Positions 25,028-36,590 are shown, numbered from the stretch's first letter. The stretch: 64,000 bases of DNA from Thermococcus sp. (GCA_027075325.1 JALTBN010000060.1:94010-158009); one strand, 5' to 3'. Notes: generated by a model not told the origin, from the sequence alone. Numbers and translations are program-made.

Positions 25028-26107
25028 TTACCTCGGCTCACCGCGCTTGATCATTATGACTATTATCAGCGAGAGGAACGGAAACGCGAACAGCAGGATC
25101 ACAGCCAGAGCGCTGGGGGCTATCGCGGCCCCTCCGCCTCCACTGGCGCTGAACGCCGAACCCGCGAGCACCGCTACGATGAATAGCGTTGGCATTACTA
25201 TCGTCATGAACATGTAAACAAATGCTATACCGTTCACCTTCTGGACGTACTCAACGAGCTTCATCCTGTACTCAAACGCGAAATCCTCTGCCATCTTATA
25301 GAGCACATCGGCCAGGTTGCCCCCAAACTTAACCGCCCTCAGTATCTGTTTAACGACCCTGTTGATGTTTTCAGAACCCATCTTCTCTCCGAACTTCTCA
25401 AGGGCGTCCTCGAACGATGTTCCCGCCCTCATGTCCCGTACTATAAAATCGAATTCCTCCGATGCAACACCGTAGTCGGCCTTTGCCACCGAAACGAGGG
25501 CCTCGGAGATACCAACTCCTGCACTCAGGAGGGACGCTATGTGCCTGAGGATGTACGGAAGGGCCTTCTCAACCTCTGCTACCCTTCTCTTCCACACGAT
25601 CTTTGGGTAGTTCCTCATGTAGAGGAACCCCCCTATGGCACCGAGCAGGCCAATCATTGTGGTTGTGAATATATCCATTTCAAGTAAAAGGCCAAATGAA
25701 AAGGCGAAGATGCCTGCCATCAGGGAAGTTACTATCATGAGGGCCACGTACTTCTCCTTCCCCATCCTGATACTGGCGCGGTAGAGGTCGTAGTCGAGTC
25801 CTTTTATTGAGTGTGTCAGCGACTGTACCGGTCCTTTAAAGTGGGACAAAAACGCCTCCGCCAGCCTGTCCCCGAAGGAACTCGCTATTTCTTTCCTGCG
25901 CCACTCCAGGAGTTCTTCCATTTCTCTTTCGCGTTCGGTCTCCTTGCTCTCAGCTGTCTCCTTCTGTAACTCCTTCAGCGCCTTCAGTCTTTCCTGGATA
26001 CTTCTCCCCTGGGGTATTCTGCGCATTGGTTTCTCCGTTACCTCAAGGGTTTTTCCTCCGAGGCTCTCCAGGAAATTGAGGAACGCTTCCATGACCCCCA
26101 CGTTCAT
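25028..26107 (-). CDS. TadB/GspF-type membrane platform protein (first copy)
   Basis: 359-residue T2SF-domain protein. Residues 1-90 are cytoplasmic and charged, two helices follow (YVALMIVTSLMAGIFAFSFG, GLLGAIGGFLYM), then the F domain (YILRHIASLLSAGVGISEALV) and C-terminal helices (GIAFVYMFMTIVMPTLFIVAVLAGSAF). It pairs with the downstream copy as a split TadB/TadC platform. It begins four bases after the KlbA stop; ATG 26092 with GGGGG upstream is an alternative start. Confidence 0.85.
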   Translation of the reverse strand: MNVGVMEAFLNFLESLGGKTLEVTEKPMRRIPQGRSIQERLKALKELQKETAESKETEREREMEELLEWRRKEIASSFGDRLAEAFLSHFKGPVQSLTHSIKGLDYDLYRASIRMGKEKYVALMIVTSLMAGIFAFSFGLLLEMDIFTTTMIGLLGAIGGFLYMRNYPKIVWKRRVAEVEKALPYILRHIASLLSAGVGISEALVSVAKADYGVASEEFDFIVRDMRAGTSFEDALEKFGEKMGSENINRVVKQILRAVKFGGNLADVLYKMAEDFAFEYRMKLVEYVQKVNGIAFVYMFMTIVMPTLFIVAVLAGSAFSASGGGGAAIAPSALAVILLFAFPFLSLIIVIMIKRGEPR

Positions 26108-26111
26108 CCCC

Positions 26112-29100
26112 TCACGTTACGTTGCGAACCTGCTCCTGAATCTGAGGAGAGCTGTCCTTTTCTATTTTATCGAGGAGGGAAGCCTCATCGATGTAGAACA
26201 GTTTGATGTAGTGCCCGACGTCCTCTATGCTCCTTATACCCTTCTCTATCATCCACTCAAGGACGATTTTTCTTTTCTCCTTCTCCAGTTCCAGTTCGCT
26301 TATGCTCATTCCGGTGTGCCTGGCCAGCTCGTTCATGACCCTGCTCGGAACCTCGGTTGGGAGGAGCTCGTCTTTGGCGGGGTCGTATTTGTACAGTTTG
26401 TTTAGCTGTATGCTCTCCCCTTCCATCCCCGATATTTCAGCTATCTCCGTTACCCTTCTAACGGTTCCCTTCTTCCTGCTGTGGAAACGAACCTGCATGA
26501 GGATTATGTCCAGAGCAGGTATCATTATTCTTGGAACGTTCATCGGTGGGCTTTCAAGTCTTGTTATGGTCTCACGGGCGTTGTTTGAGTGGATTGTGCC
26601 CATACAGTTGGAGACGAGTATACCGTTGGCCACGTAGTTGTGGTCGTCCTCCACTGTTAAGTCGTAGAGGTACTCTATTCCAAGCTCTTCCGGTGAGACC
26701 TCCTCAACGCTCACTACATCGTCCCAGTAAACGTCGCCCTCCGCTATGAGCTGGAGGCGCTTCGCCATTACCCAAGCGTCTTCATCGCCGATATCCTGGG
26801 CTATCTGCTGGAACGCTAAGGCGATTCCCTTCAGTGCTGAGCGTCTTATCTCACCCATCCTACCCTTCTCGACATGCCTTATGAGGCTCTCCGAAACCTT
26901 TTCTCCGGCGTAATGAGTGGCCAGCTTTGAGAGTTCCGCAACGCTGAGGCCGAGCCTGAGACGGAGCGGCCTTATCATCTCGCTGGAGATGGGCACGCGG
27001 TAGGTTCTCCTGCCGCGGTAGGCCTTCTTCTCAGCAAGAATTTCCTCAAGCTTCGCCCTCTTCCTCGAATGGCGGAGCGGGATGAGTGAGCGGAACTTCT
27101 TGAGGTCTTCAACGCCGCTTACAGTGACGCGGAAGATGTAGCCCTCCTTGAAGCCCCTGTTCTTGACCCTCGTGACGGTGCTTATTATGCCCAGCCTCTG
27201 GAGGGCGTACCAGACCTTTCTCGCCGCGTTCTCGCTCTTCGTGGTCAGAACTACGGAAGGCCCGTTTGGATCAACGTAGCCGTCGGCGTCGAAGAGTCCC
27301 GCTAGAAAGTGGCGCATCAGCTCATCGTTTGAGAGAACCAGATGGGGAACGTCCCAGCTGCCTTTCTCTCCCCTGGGTATCCCGAAGGCCTTTGAGAGAA
27401 AGTCCACGAAGATCTTGGAGCCGTAGGTTACCACCTTGCTCGTTCCGTTGTCCTTGATTGATGGGACGCTCCCGGGGAGGAAACCTGAGAGGGAATCGAT
27501 GAATGCCCCCATGTAATCTGGGTCGTCGAAAGTTGCCGAGAGGTAGTAACCGTCGGAGGAAAGGTAGCCGTCGCCGAGTACTACCCCAACCGCGTAAGCC
27601 AATCTTTCATCCACTTCCCTGACAAGCTTAACAGGATTTGAGTTGACCGAGAGAAGGAACTGGACCTTCTCCGGCGGCAGACCATCGTTGGGGACACTTA
27701 CCAAGCCTTTTCCGTTGGGAACGAGGTAGTAGTCGCTTATCCCGGCGTAGACCTCTGGGTTTACTATCGCCTTCCTCTGCGGCGGCTTCGGAGGGTTAAG
27801 CATCACTGCAACTCTGTCGCCCGGCTTGAGTTTTTCTGCCTCCTTCCTGACAACATCGCCGTCAGAGAACACGAAGAACGGGTGGGTCTTGGTTAGTATG
27901 ACCTCGTTTCCTGTCCTCGTCCTTATCCTCAGGAGTTTCTCGCCCTCCCTAACCTTCCTTCTCCAGACCTTTGAAACGATGTGCTTTCCTGCCTTGAGGT
28001 CCGGTCCAACGCTTACGACCTCGAAGCGATCGTCTTCATTCAGTTCAACGTATTCCAGGTCCTTGTAGGTCTTTACCCCATCAGAGTACTTCTCAAAGAG
28101 CTTCTCGATTAGGTTTCCTATAAGCTCAAAGCGCCCATCTGAGAGCTGGATGACCGAGAAGTCGTAGAGGGCGCCATTATGTCCCGTGTTCATTGCTGTG
28201 AACATGGTTCTGGCCTCTTCCCCACGGACCTCACCGACGATGATCCTGTCGGGACGCATACGGAGGGTGTTCTTTACGAGGTCGTCCATTGTAACCTCGC
28301 CCTTTCCTTCCAGGTTGGCGGGCCTTGTTTCGAGTCTTATCCAGTGCTCCACGGGGAGTTGGAGCTCTGCCGTGTCCTCTATTGATATAACGCGTTCTCC
28401 TGGAGGGATGAACATAGCAAGAGAGTTCAGGGTGGTGGTTTTTCCTGAACCAGTTCCGCCCGCCACTAGTATATTGGCAGGCTTAACTCCAAGTCCGTCC
28501 ACTAGTATCCATAGGAACGCGGCGACGTCGGTGTTCATGGTACCGTACTTTATAAGGTCTATAATTGTGAGGGGGTCCTTCTTGAACTTACGGATTGTTA
28601 TCGTCGGACCTTCCAAGCTTATGGGGGGGATTGTGGCGTTCACACGGCTTCCATCCGGTAGGCGGGCATCTAAAAGCGGGCTCTGCTGATCGATTCTCCT
28701 TCCGACTTCTCTCGCTATACGCTCTATTATGTTCAGTATTTCCCTGTCCTCCTTGAACACGATGTTGGTCTTGCACATGTAAAAACGCCTGTGCCACACA
28801 TAAACGGGCTTGTTTGTTCCTATCACCATGATTTCCTCAAGGTTGTCGTCGCGAACGAGAGGGTCGAGGAGGCCGTATCCGAGCATGTGCTGAACTATGA
28901 GCTCGGCAAGGAGTTCTATTCTTCCCTCTGAGTACGTGGGGGCGGCTTCTTTCAGCATCCTCTTAACTTCCCTGAGGAATATCTTCCTTCTCTCCTCGTA
29001 GTTCGGTATGAGCGTTGGATCTATCTGGATTTCAGTTATGGCCCTCTCTCTGACCTGTTTTACCAGGTTCTCCTCTTCCTTGCTGAGCTTTGGTAGTCTT

Positions 29101-29759
29101 ATCTCGTAAACCGGCACCGGCTCTCCCTTAACCTTGAGGACTCTAACGTTTCCGTAAGCATCAAGAACCTTCGCTCTGCCTGCGTAGGACATTTCCTCTG
29201 TCTTAGTCCCGCTTAACAGGTTCTGGAGCCCGAGAGAGGGGTTCCTTGGCTTTGGAAGGGGCTGCCTCTGCTTCGTTGGCTGTGCTGGCTGGCTTCTGGA
29301 CTGGGATGCCCCTCCGCTGAGCAGCTGTCCGAGAAGGTCAGCCCCGCTGGATGTTTTTTCGGGTTTCTTCTCTGCCGACCTGGAGAGGATATCGCTGAGC
29401 GACCCCACCCCAGGAAGTCCTAGGTTTTCTTCTGGCTTCCCTTTTGTCTCCCTTTTTTCTTTCTTTTCCCCTTCCTTGGCAGTCGCGAGGATGTCCTGGA
29501 GGGAACCCGGTGCCCGCTGTGGAGGCTTTGGGCTCTCCTCCTTTTTGACGGCGCTTATAATGCCGCCTTCCTTTTTTTTCTCGCCCCCTCCCAGGATACT
29601 CTCCAGTGGAGACTTCTCTTCGCTCAAAAACGGGAGGGGCTTCTCCTCTTTCTCCTTTTTCTTCTCGTCAAAAACACTGGCCAGGGGGTCGCTCTTCCCC
29701 CCGAGGATCTCGTCTATCCATGATCCGGAGAGGCCTTTTTTCTTCTTCTCCTCGGCCAC
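26112..29759 (-). CDS. klbA: KlbA-type secretion ATPase precursor containing an intein
   Basis: 1215-residue precursor: 693 residues of host ATPase plus a 522-residue intein. The N-terminal 200 residues are Lys/Glu/Pro-rich and probably disordered. The PilT/CpaF-type core has Walker A AGGTGSGKTTTL, an Asp box (VISIEDTAELQL), Walker B-like RMRPDRIIVGEVRGEEARTM and the His box that resumes as CMGTIHSNNARE after the intein. The ATPase powers assembly of type IV pilus-like filaments. I start at GTG 29759, which has GGGTGA five bases upstream and follows the preceding stop; GTG 29786 is an upstream alternative. Confidence 0.92.
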   Translation of the reverse strand: MAEEKKKKGLSGSWIDEILGGKSDPLASVFDEKKKEKEEKPLPFLSEEKSPLESILGGGEKKKEGGIISAVKKEESPKPPQRAPGSLQDILATAKEGEKKEKRETKGKPEENLGLPGVGSLSDILSRSAEKKPEKTSSGADLLGQLLSGGASQSRSQPAQPTKQRQPLPKPRNPSLGLQNLLSGTKTEEMSYAGRAKVLDAYGNVRVLKVKGEPVPVYEIRLPKLSKEEENLVKQVRERAITEIQIDPTLIPNYEERRKIFLREVKRMLKEAAPTYSEGRIELLAELIVQHMLGYGLLDPLVRDDNLEEIMVIGTNKPVYVWHRRFYMCKTNIVFKEDREILNIIERIAREVGRRIDQQSPLLDARLPDGSRVNATIPPISLEGPTITIRKFKKDPLTIIDLIKYGTMNTDVAAFLWILVDGLGVKPANILVAGGTGSGKTTTLNSLAMFIPPGERVISIEDTAELQLPVEHWIRLETRPANLEGKGEVTMDDLVKNTLRMRPDRIIVGEVRGEEARTMFTAMNTGHNGALYDFSVIQLSDGRFELIGNLIEKLFEKYSDGVKTYKDLEYVELNEDDRFEVVSVGPDLKAGKHIVSKVWRRKVREGEKLLRIRTRTGNEVILTKTHPFFVFSDGDVVRKEAEKLKPGDRVAVMLNPPKPPQRKAIVNPEVYAGISDYYLVPNGKGLVSVPNDGLPPEKVQFLLSVNSNPVKLVREVDERLAYAVGVVLGDGYLSSDGYYLSATFDDPDYMGAFIDSLSGFLPGSVPSIKDNGTSKVVTYGSKIFVDFLSKAFGIPRGEKGSWDVPHLVLSNDELMRHFLAGLFDADGYVDPNGPSVVLTTKSENAARKVWYALQRLGIISTVTRVKNRGFKEGYIFRVTVSGVEDLKKFRSLIPLRHSRKRAKLEEILAEKKAYRGRRTYRVPISSEMIRPLRLRLGLSVAELSKLATHYAGEKVSESLIRHVEKGRMGEIRRSALKGIALAFQQIAQDIGDEDAWVMAKRLQLIAEGDVYWDDVVSVEEVSPEELGIEYLYDLTVEDDHNYVANGILVSNCMGTIHSNNARETITRLESPPMNVPRIMIPALDIILMQVRFHSRKKGTVRRVTEIAEISGMEGESIQLNKLYKYDPAKDELLPTEVPSRVMNELARHTGMSISELELEKEKRKIVLEWMIEKGIRSIEDVGHYIKLFYIDEASLLDKIEKDSSPQIQEQVRNVT
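26607..28172 (-). mobile_element. Ala1-type intein with LAGLIDADG homing endonuclease in klbA
   Basis: 522-residue intein, residues 530-1051 of the precursor. It starts with Ala (ALYDFSVIQLSDG) instead of Cys or Ser, ends in GILVSN, and is followed by Cys of the C-extein. Block B TKTH lies in ILTKTHPFFVF; the endonuclease motifs are VGVVLGDGYL and LAGLFDADGY, both with catalytic Asp. Ala1 inteins, known from archaeal KlbA, skip the first acyl shift and attack the N-terminal junction directly with the +1 Cys. The penultimate residue is Ser, not the usual His. Insertion is in the conserved His-box region of the ATPase. Confidence 0.9.
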
Positions 29760-29764
29760 GCGTC

Positions 29765-30802
29765 TCACCCTGAATAGTTCTCCCACTTCACGCGGTACTT
29801 TATTTCAAGCGTGTTAACCCCGGGCCCCATGTAAACTACCCATACGGGGAAGTTCAGAGGTTTTATGGTGGTTTCTGTCTTTTGAGCTTCTGGAACGCTG
29901 ATGCCGGATATAAGGTTGCCGGTGAGCGGGAACAGCCCGTTCTCTTCGTTTGTTTGGGGAGTAGTGGGAGACCCTTTTTTCATGGAGAGGCCCCGGTATC
30001 CGAGGATAAAGTTCATGTAGTCCGTGTAGTTCATTGAGTACGGCGGTTCGTACTCGTAGGAGGTCGCGTTTTCAAACAGGAGCGGCTCTGAAACTGCAAA
30101 GAGGAGGGGGAACTCCCTATCCGGCGTGTCATTAACTCCCGCGCTGTCCGGCACGTCCGTTATCTTAAGCTCCACGCTTCCCTCATATTTCAGCATCTTA
30201 ACGTAGCCGTCCATTGAGGGCAGTATGTCGTTGAACCTAATGACAAGGGGTGAGTTCAGGAGCTGGGGGTAGACAACGCCGCACACGGGCTGGTTGAGAT
30301 CCTGGACGGAGTTTATCTCGCCCCCAATGAGGGTGCCGTTCTCATATCTAAGAACGCTTATACCGGCCGAACCGGAACAGTCATCTGAGTAGTCCTTGAG
30401 CGGGAGGGTGTAGTGCCGGGCCTCGGTTATCCTGAATGCAACCTTCACGGTTTCATATGCGTACACCCAGAAGCCGACGCGGTAGTTGAGGGTGTTCTTC
30501 GAGAGGTCCGGGGGCAGGTAGTGAACCGTACTTCCAGTGGTCTCGTTTTTAACTCCCCTCATGCTCTCATTTCCGCCGAGTCTGTACACCTGGAAGTCGT
30601 AGAGGGGGTTCACCACAACGAACTTTGGATAGGGGGCGAGGTTAACCAGGGTGACGTTCACTGACATCACGAGCTCTCCCTTAAGCCCTATGTTGTTGTA
30701 GTCCCCCCCCGGAAGAGTATAATCCTCTGCTAAAGCGTTTAGGGAGAGGGAAAGGATAAACAACGAAATCATTGCAAGGGAGAGCGCCTTTCTTGAGACC
30801 AT
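29765..30802 (-). CDS. Secreted protein of the KlbA operon, unknown function
   Basis: 345 residues. An N-terminal signal peptide (LSLAMISLFILSLSLNALA) is followed by a beta-rich extracellular domain with several N-x-S/T sites and four Cys (for example DDCSGSAG, QPVCGVV). No known domain. The stop codon TGA overlaps the ribosome site of klbA, and the gene is 11 bp after the DUF515 gene, so it is an operon member and probably an envelope part of the pilus or secretion device. Confidence 0.72.
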   Translation of the reverse strand: MVSRKALSLAMISLFILSLSLNALAEDYTLPGGDYNNIGLKGELVMSVNVTLVNLAPYPKFVVVNPLYDFQVYRLGGNESMRGVKNETTGSTVHYLPPDLSKNTLNYRVGFWVYAYETVKVAFRITEARHYTLPLKDYSDDCSGSAGISVLRYENGTLIGGEINSVQDLNQPVCGVVYPQLLNSPLVIRFNDILPSMDGYVKMLKYEGSVELKITDVPDSAGVNDTPDREFPLLFAVSEPLLFENATSYEYEPPYSMNYTDYMNFILGYRGLSMKKGSPTTPQTNEENGLFPLTGNLISGISVPEAQKTETTIKPLNFPVWVVYMGPGVNTLEIKYRVKWENYSG

Positions 30803-30813
30803 GGTATCACCCC

Positions 30814-32259
30814 TCAGCTGCTACCGACGACCTCTCCGATGTACACGGTGTTGATGTGGCTGAGGATGTCCGGGACATACACGGAGGGTACCTTAACTAT
30901 AACCAGGAACGGAACGTTGTTGGGAACGTTCTCGAGCTGCAGGGAGGATTCGAGGGAGAGCAGGTTGTCGCCGTAGTTCTGGAGCTGTTTAAGGGCTTCC
31001 TCAGAGCCCGCTATCTTTCCGGAGGAGATGGCCTTCATTATCTCCCCAAGGTTCACTGAGTAGGAGTAGCTTGCCGACGAAGACTGTGAGGTGCTGCTGC
31101 TTGAACTCTGGGAGGTTGATGAGGATCCGCTGCTGGACACTGTGGTTCCCCCGGCGCTGGCGGAGTTCTGGTAGTTCTGGGAGTCCTGACTGCTGGAGGA
31201 ACTGCTGCTTGAGCTGCTGCTGCCCTGCTGCTCGTTGAGGTTGATAATACCTGCCTCGGCGGGCAGGAGAACCTTGTCTATGTATCCAAACTCAGCCATC
31301 TTCTGGTAGCCACTCCGCGTTGAGTTTTGGGCGTATATGATTATCTCGGAGTTTGGCTGAATGAAACCCCCGACTATCCTGTCCCTGGTCAGGAGAAGCG
31401 CCACCTTCACGAACTCGACCTTTTCCACCCTGTACCTCATTATCTCGGTGTAGTTTGATATCGTGTAGATGAGGGCCCTCGCGTCCTCCTTTGTATAGAT
31501 GCCCTTCTCGCCATTGTATTCGAGGACGACGTAGTCCCCAGGCACTGAGTCTATCTTGTACTTGTAGTACTCCCTCCAGAGGCTTACGAGGTATGGAGTG
31601 GGATCAACGGCGTTAACTTGGTCTGTTATCGTCGCGTTGTCAACGGTCTCAAGGAGGGTGTTCTCGACCTGGAGTACATGATTCCTTATATTGTCTGGAA
31701 GCGGCTGTGCCAGAAGGGACTGGAAAGCCAGCTCTATTTCGGATTTCTTCTGGGATTTTGCCTCGTTTAGGAGTTTAAGCTGCTTTTCACGCTCTTTTTC
31801 TGCGAGTTCCTGCTGATATTTCTGATAGACCTGGTTGTAAGCGGTTTTGACGTCTATGCTGTTGACCTCGTTTATTGATCTGGCCGCCTGTATCTCGTTC
31901 CAGAGCTTCTGGTATTCGGCTTTTCCATAGCTTGTGTTTAGAACGGGACCCTTAAAGAGGGCATTGAGCTCCTGGATTTTCTGGACTTTTGCGTTTCTGA
32001 GGGCTTCCTTGCTCTTATTTGACTGCCATACGTAGACTCCATAAGCAACGCCGAGCAGTATCAGGACTATAAGAGAAGCACCTATGATTATCCTCTTCTT
32101 TCTCTCGCGTTCCCTTATACTTCCTATGCGCCTCGGCCGCTTGGGGGGCTTTGCCCGTGGGGAGGGTGCGGGGGAGGGAGCTGAAGGAGACTCGGGCTCG
32201 GCACTCACCTTGCCCAGTTCCCTTAACCTTCGAATCTTGGCTTCTATATCTTCGGCCAC
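30814..32259 (-). CDS. DUF515-family membrane protein
   Basis: 481 residues. A cytoplasmic Pro/Arg-rich N-terminal part, one transmembrane helix at about residues 57-78, and a long external part: a Lys/Glu-rich coiled-coil (about 85-195), a globular region (AEFGYIDKVLLPAEAG), a low-complexity Ser tract with 11 consecutive Ser and more Ser/Thr to about residue 400, and a final domain. DUF515 genes occur beside klbA in Methanococci and Thermococci. GTG 32259 follows GGTGGTG by six bases; ATG 32274 is the longer option. First gene of the five-gene operon. Confidence 0.78.
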   Translation of the reverse strand: MAEDIEAKIRRLRELGKVSAEPESPSAPSPAPSPRAKPPKRPRRIGSIRERERKKRIIIGASLIVLILLGVAYGVYVWQSNKSKEALRNAKVQKIQELNALFKGPVLNTSYGKAEYQKLWNEIQAARSINEVNSIDVKTAYNQVYQKYQQELAEKEREKQLKLLNEAKSQKKSEIELAFQSLLAQPLPDNIRNHVLQVENTLLETVDNATITDQVNAVDPTPYLVSLWREYYKYKIDSVPGDYVVLEYNGEKGIYTKEDARALIYTISNYTEIMRYRVEKVEFVKVALLLTRDRIVGGFIQPNSEIIIYAQNSTRSGYQKMAEFGYIDKVLLPAEAGIINLNEQQGSSSSSSSSSSSQDSQNYQNSASAGGTTVSSSGSSSTSQSSSSSTSQSSSASYSYSVNLGEIMKAISSGKIAGSEEALKQLQNYGDNLLSLESSLQLENVPNNVPFLVIVKVPSVYVPDILSHINTVYIGEVVGSS

Positions 32260-32486
32260 CGTGAACACCACCATAACCGTTATCGTAACGTTCTTTCAAA
32301 TCTGCTATCTTTTGAACTTCAAGCTTTATTTAGATTTCGGTATTCCCTGAGGAACGGCTGAAACTGACACTGTAAGAACTGCAATCCCCCAGTATTGCTA
32401 TTTGGCATTTCAGCACCCGGTTTCCCCTTCCATTTCGCTCTCCGGAAGGTTATTAACCCTCAATCGTACCCTCTGTGGGGAGAGGC

Positions 32487-34663
<2,177 letters not shown>

Positions 34664-34668
34664 GGGGG

Positions 34669-36036
34669 CTAATGACGCAACTCGACAAAGTCGCTTAAAT
34701 CCCACGCGAGAAAGCCGTCTTCCCTGAGCCTCTCCTTACCTTTGACTTTCTTCGCCATGAGACCATAGCTTTTCTCCCAGCCTTCCAATCCAATTAACTC
34801 ACCCTTCCTCTCCAAGCCTTTGAGTACTCCCCGCGCTTCCCTCACACTCAGGTCTTTCCACTTGACCTCCACGAGCAAAGCCCTTCTCTCCCGTTCGTTT
34901 AAAGCAACAATGTCAATCTCTTCCCCTTTTCTCCACCATCTTCCGAGCTTCGTGAAGCGGAAGGGAAGCCCCTTGGTTTTGTTGAGTTCAACTAAAAACT
35001 GCCTTGCGATGTCTTCGAATACCCCGCAGAGATAGGCGTTGTACTCCTCGAGGAACTCCCCCCAGAAGTCGAGGCTTTCAAGTTCCACCTCGTCCCTGTA
35101 CCTCTCCACGAAGCGGAAGTAAAAGTTCATGTAGTTGTCAGCTATTTTATAGCGGGTGTTCTTAGTCTTCGGAGGGGCCGTTACTGGCGTTTCTCTCCTC
35201 AAAAAGCCCAGCCTCTCAAGGACTTCGACGTACTTGAAGAGGTTCGAGCGGGGTATTCCTGTGAAAGTGCTTATCTCGTTGAAGCGCGTTCTCCCCTCTG
35301 CAACGGCTTTAAGAATTAGCTTGTAAACCCTCGGCTCCCTCAACTCGCTCGAAAGGAGAAAATCCCCCTCAGCGTAGAGGAAGCCATGTTTGACGAACGC
35401 GAGCCTCTTCACGTCCTCAAAGCGGTTGAAGAGGACCAGATATGCCGGGACTCCCCCGGTTACACCGTATATCCTAACGGCCTCTTCCATATCGACTCCG
35501 AGGAGCTTCCAAGAGCTAAAGAAATCGAGGGGTTCAAGCCTTATCTGGCCGTCCCTCCTGCCATAGAGCGGACTCTTCTGACTCAGGACGTGCTCCTCCA
35601 TCATGCCAACGCTCGAACCGACGAGGATCAGGTGGAGCTTGGAGGCCCTTACAACCTCATCCACAATGTACTGAAACTCGCTGAGAACCCTCTTGTCTGA
35701 TTGGACGAGGTAGGGAAACTCGTCTATCACAACCAAAATTTTCCCCTTCTCGCTCAGGTACCTGAAAACGTCCGCAAAGCTTGAGAACGACCCCGGAGTG
35801 AGAAAAGGGCTGGGGTACCTCTCAAGAACCGCTCCCGCGAAGTCCCTTAGGTTGTCGAGGTAGGTGCTGTTTCGAGCAAGGTGATACACGGCCGGCTTGT
35901 CCTTAATGAACTCCTTCACCAAGCGGGTCTTCCCCACCCTTCTCCGCCCGTATATCGGGAGGAAGGAATTTTCCCTCTTCCAGAGTTCCTCCATGAAGGC
36001 CAGCTCGCCTTCCCTGTCAACGAAAGTTATTGGCAT
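34669..36036 (-). CDS. DUF234-type archaeal P-loop ATPase
   Basis: 455 residues. The ATPase domain has Walker A YGRRRVGKTRLV (about 29-40) and Walker B ILVVIDEFPYLV (about 99-110). It is followed by a winged helix (EISTFTGIPRSNLFKYVEVLERLGFL, about 262-287) and a C-terminal nuclease-like domain containing GEEIDIVALN and LLVEVKWKD (about 380-405), the D-ExK pattern of a PD-(D/E)XK fold. The family (ATPase_2/DUF234) is abundant in Thermococcales; its function is not settled, and defence or mobile DNA links are suggested. No ribosome site; TATA near 36050-36060 implies a leaderless message. Confidence 0.85.
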   Translation of the reverse strand: MPITFVDREGELAFMEELWKRENSFLPIYGRRRVGKTRLVKEFIKDKPAVYHLARNSTYLDNLRDFAGAVLERYPSPFLTPGSFSSFADVFRYLSEKGKILVVIDEFPYLVQSDKRVLSEFQYIVDEVVRASKLHLILVGSSVGMMEEHVLSQKSPLYGRRDGQIRLEPLDFFSSWKLLGVDMEEAVRIYGVTGGVPAYLVLFNRFEDVKRLAFVKHGFLYAEGDFLLSSELREPRVYKLILKAVAEGRTRFNEISTFTGIPRSNLFKYVEVLERLGFLRRETPVTAPPKTKNTRYKIADNYMNFYFRFVERYRDEVELESLDFWGEFLEEYNAYLCGVFEDIARQFLVELNKTKGLPFRFTKLGRWWRKGEEIDIVALNERERRALLVEVKWKDLSVREARGVLKGLERKGELIGLEGWEKSYGLMAKKVKGKERLREDGFLAWDLSDFVELRH

Positions 36037-36057
36037 GGTATTATACTTAGTTTATAA

Positions 36058-36177
36058 CTATTTAAGGCTTTTGCCACAGACCATGAACTGAAAAACTTTG
36101 AAAGGAAGGGAGATATCCTTGAGGCCCCCGTAGCTGTCCGCGAAGGCGCTCCAGGCCCTTCTGATGCCCTTTCTCCC
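36058..36177 (-). pseudogene. Relic of a glycosyltransferase gene (GT4-like)
   Basis: One minus-strand frame reads 39 residues between two stops without an ATG at its beginning. It contains AFADSYGGLKDISLPFKVFQFMVCGKS. The part LPFKVFQFMVCGK strongly resembles the C-terminal motif P-x-K-x-x-E-Y-M-A-C-G-K of GT4 glycosyltransferases, which in intact enzymes continues into PVVAS. Both the start and the end of the gene are missing. It ends at the ATPase promoter, so the ATPase insertion or a deletion may have cut it. Confidence 0.45.
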
Positions 36178-36203
36178 TTAAGAGAGAAAAACGAAGGACC
36201 GCA

Positions 36204-36545
36204 TCAGCGCCCCCTGATCTCGATGTCAAGAACCGCCTTCTCGTCACCGGAATTTTTGATTATCACCTTCCACTTTCCTTTTGGAAGCTGAACTACTGTG
36301 TCAACCTTCGTCGTCTCCCCGAAATCCTTCAGGACGCCGCTGTCCCCCACTATTTTAACCTCAACGGGGACGTTCGAGCTTACCTTGACCGTCAGGTTCA
36401 CTGGGCCGCTAAAGACGTAGCTGAGCGAGTATCCGGGAGAGAGGCTCTTTCCCTTTGAATAAACGAAGTTGCCTCCCTCCATGCAGCCAGCCGCGAGAAC
36501 TACCCCAACCAGGAGAAGGGCAAACACCGCAGAGCGTCCCCTCAT
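36204..36545 (-). CDS. Small predicted lipoprotein
   Basis: 113 residues. Signal peptide with lipobox LLVGVVLAAGC (Cys about residue 21), then a beta-sandwich-like domain (YSLSYVFSGPVNLTVKVSSNVPVEVKIVG, KWKVIIKNSGDEKAVLDIEIRG). Probably anchored to the outer face of the membrane. No enzymatic motif. A GGTGG ribosome site precedes the ATG. Confidence 0.7.
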   Translation of the reverse strand: MRGRSAVFALLLVGVVLAAGCMEGGNFVYSKGKSLSPGYSLSYVFSGPVNLTVKVSSNVPVEVKIVGDSGVLKDFGETTKVDTVVQLPKGKWKVIIKNSGDEKAVLDIEIRGR

Positions 36546-36590
36546 CCTACCACCCCATAAAGTCAGAAGGAAAGAACTTAAAAAAGTTTC

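Noticed and set aside
30814..31230. Ser codon-rich stretch as a DNA repeat or CRISPR-like array
   Set aside because: It is a low-complexity protein linker in the DUF515 gene, without regular spacers.
32278..32290. CGTTA-TCG-TAACG palindrome before the DUF515 operon
   Set aside because: Only 5-bp arms and no clear relation to the TATA box; not strong enough to call an operator.
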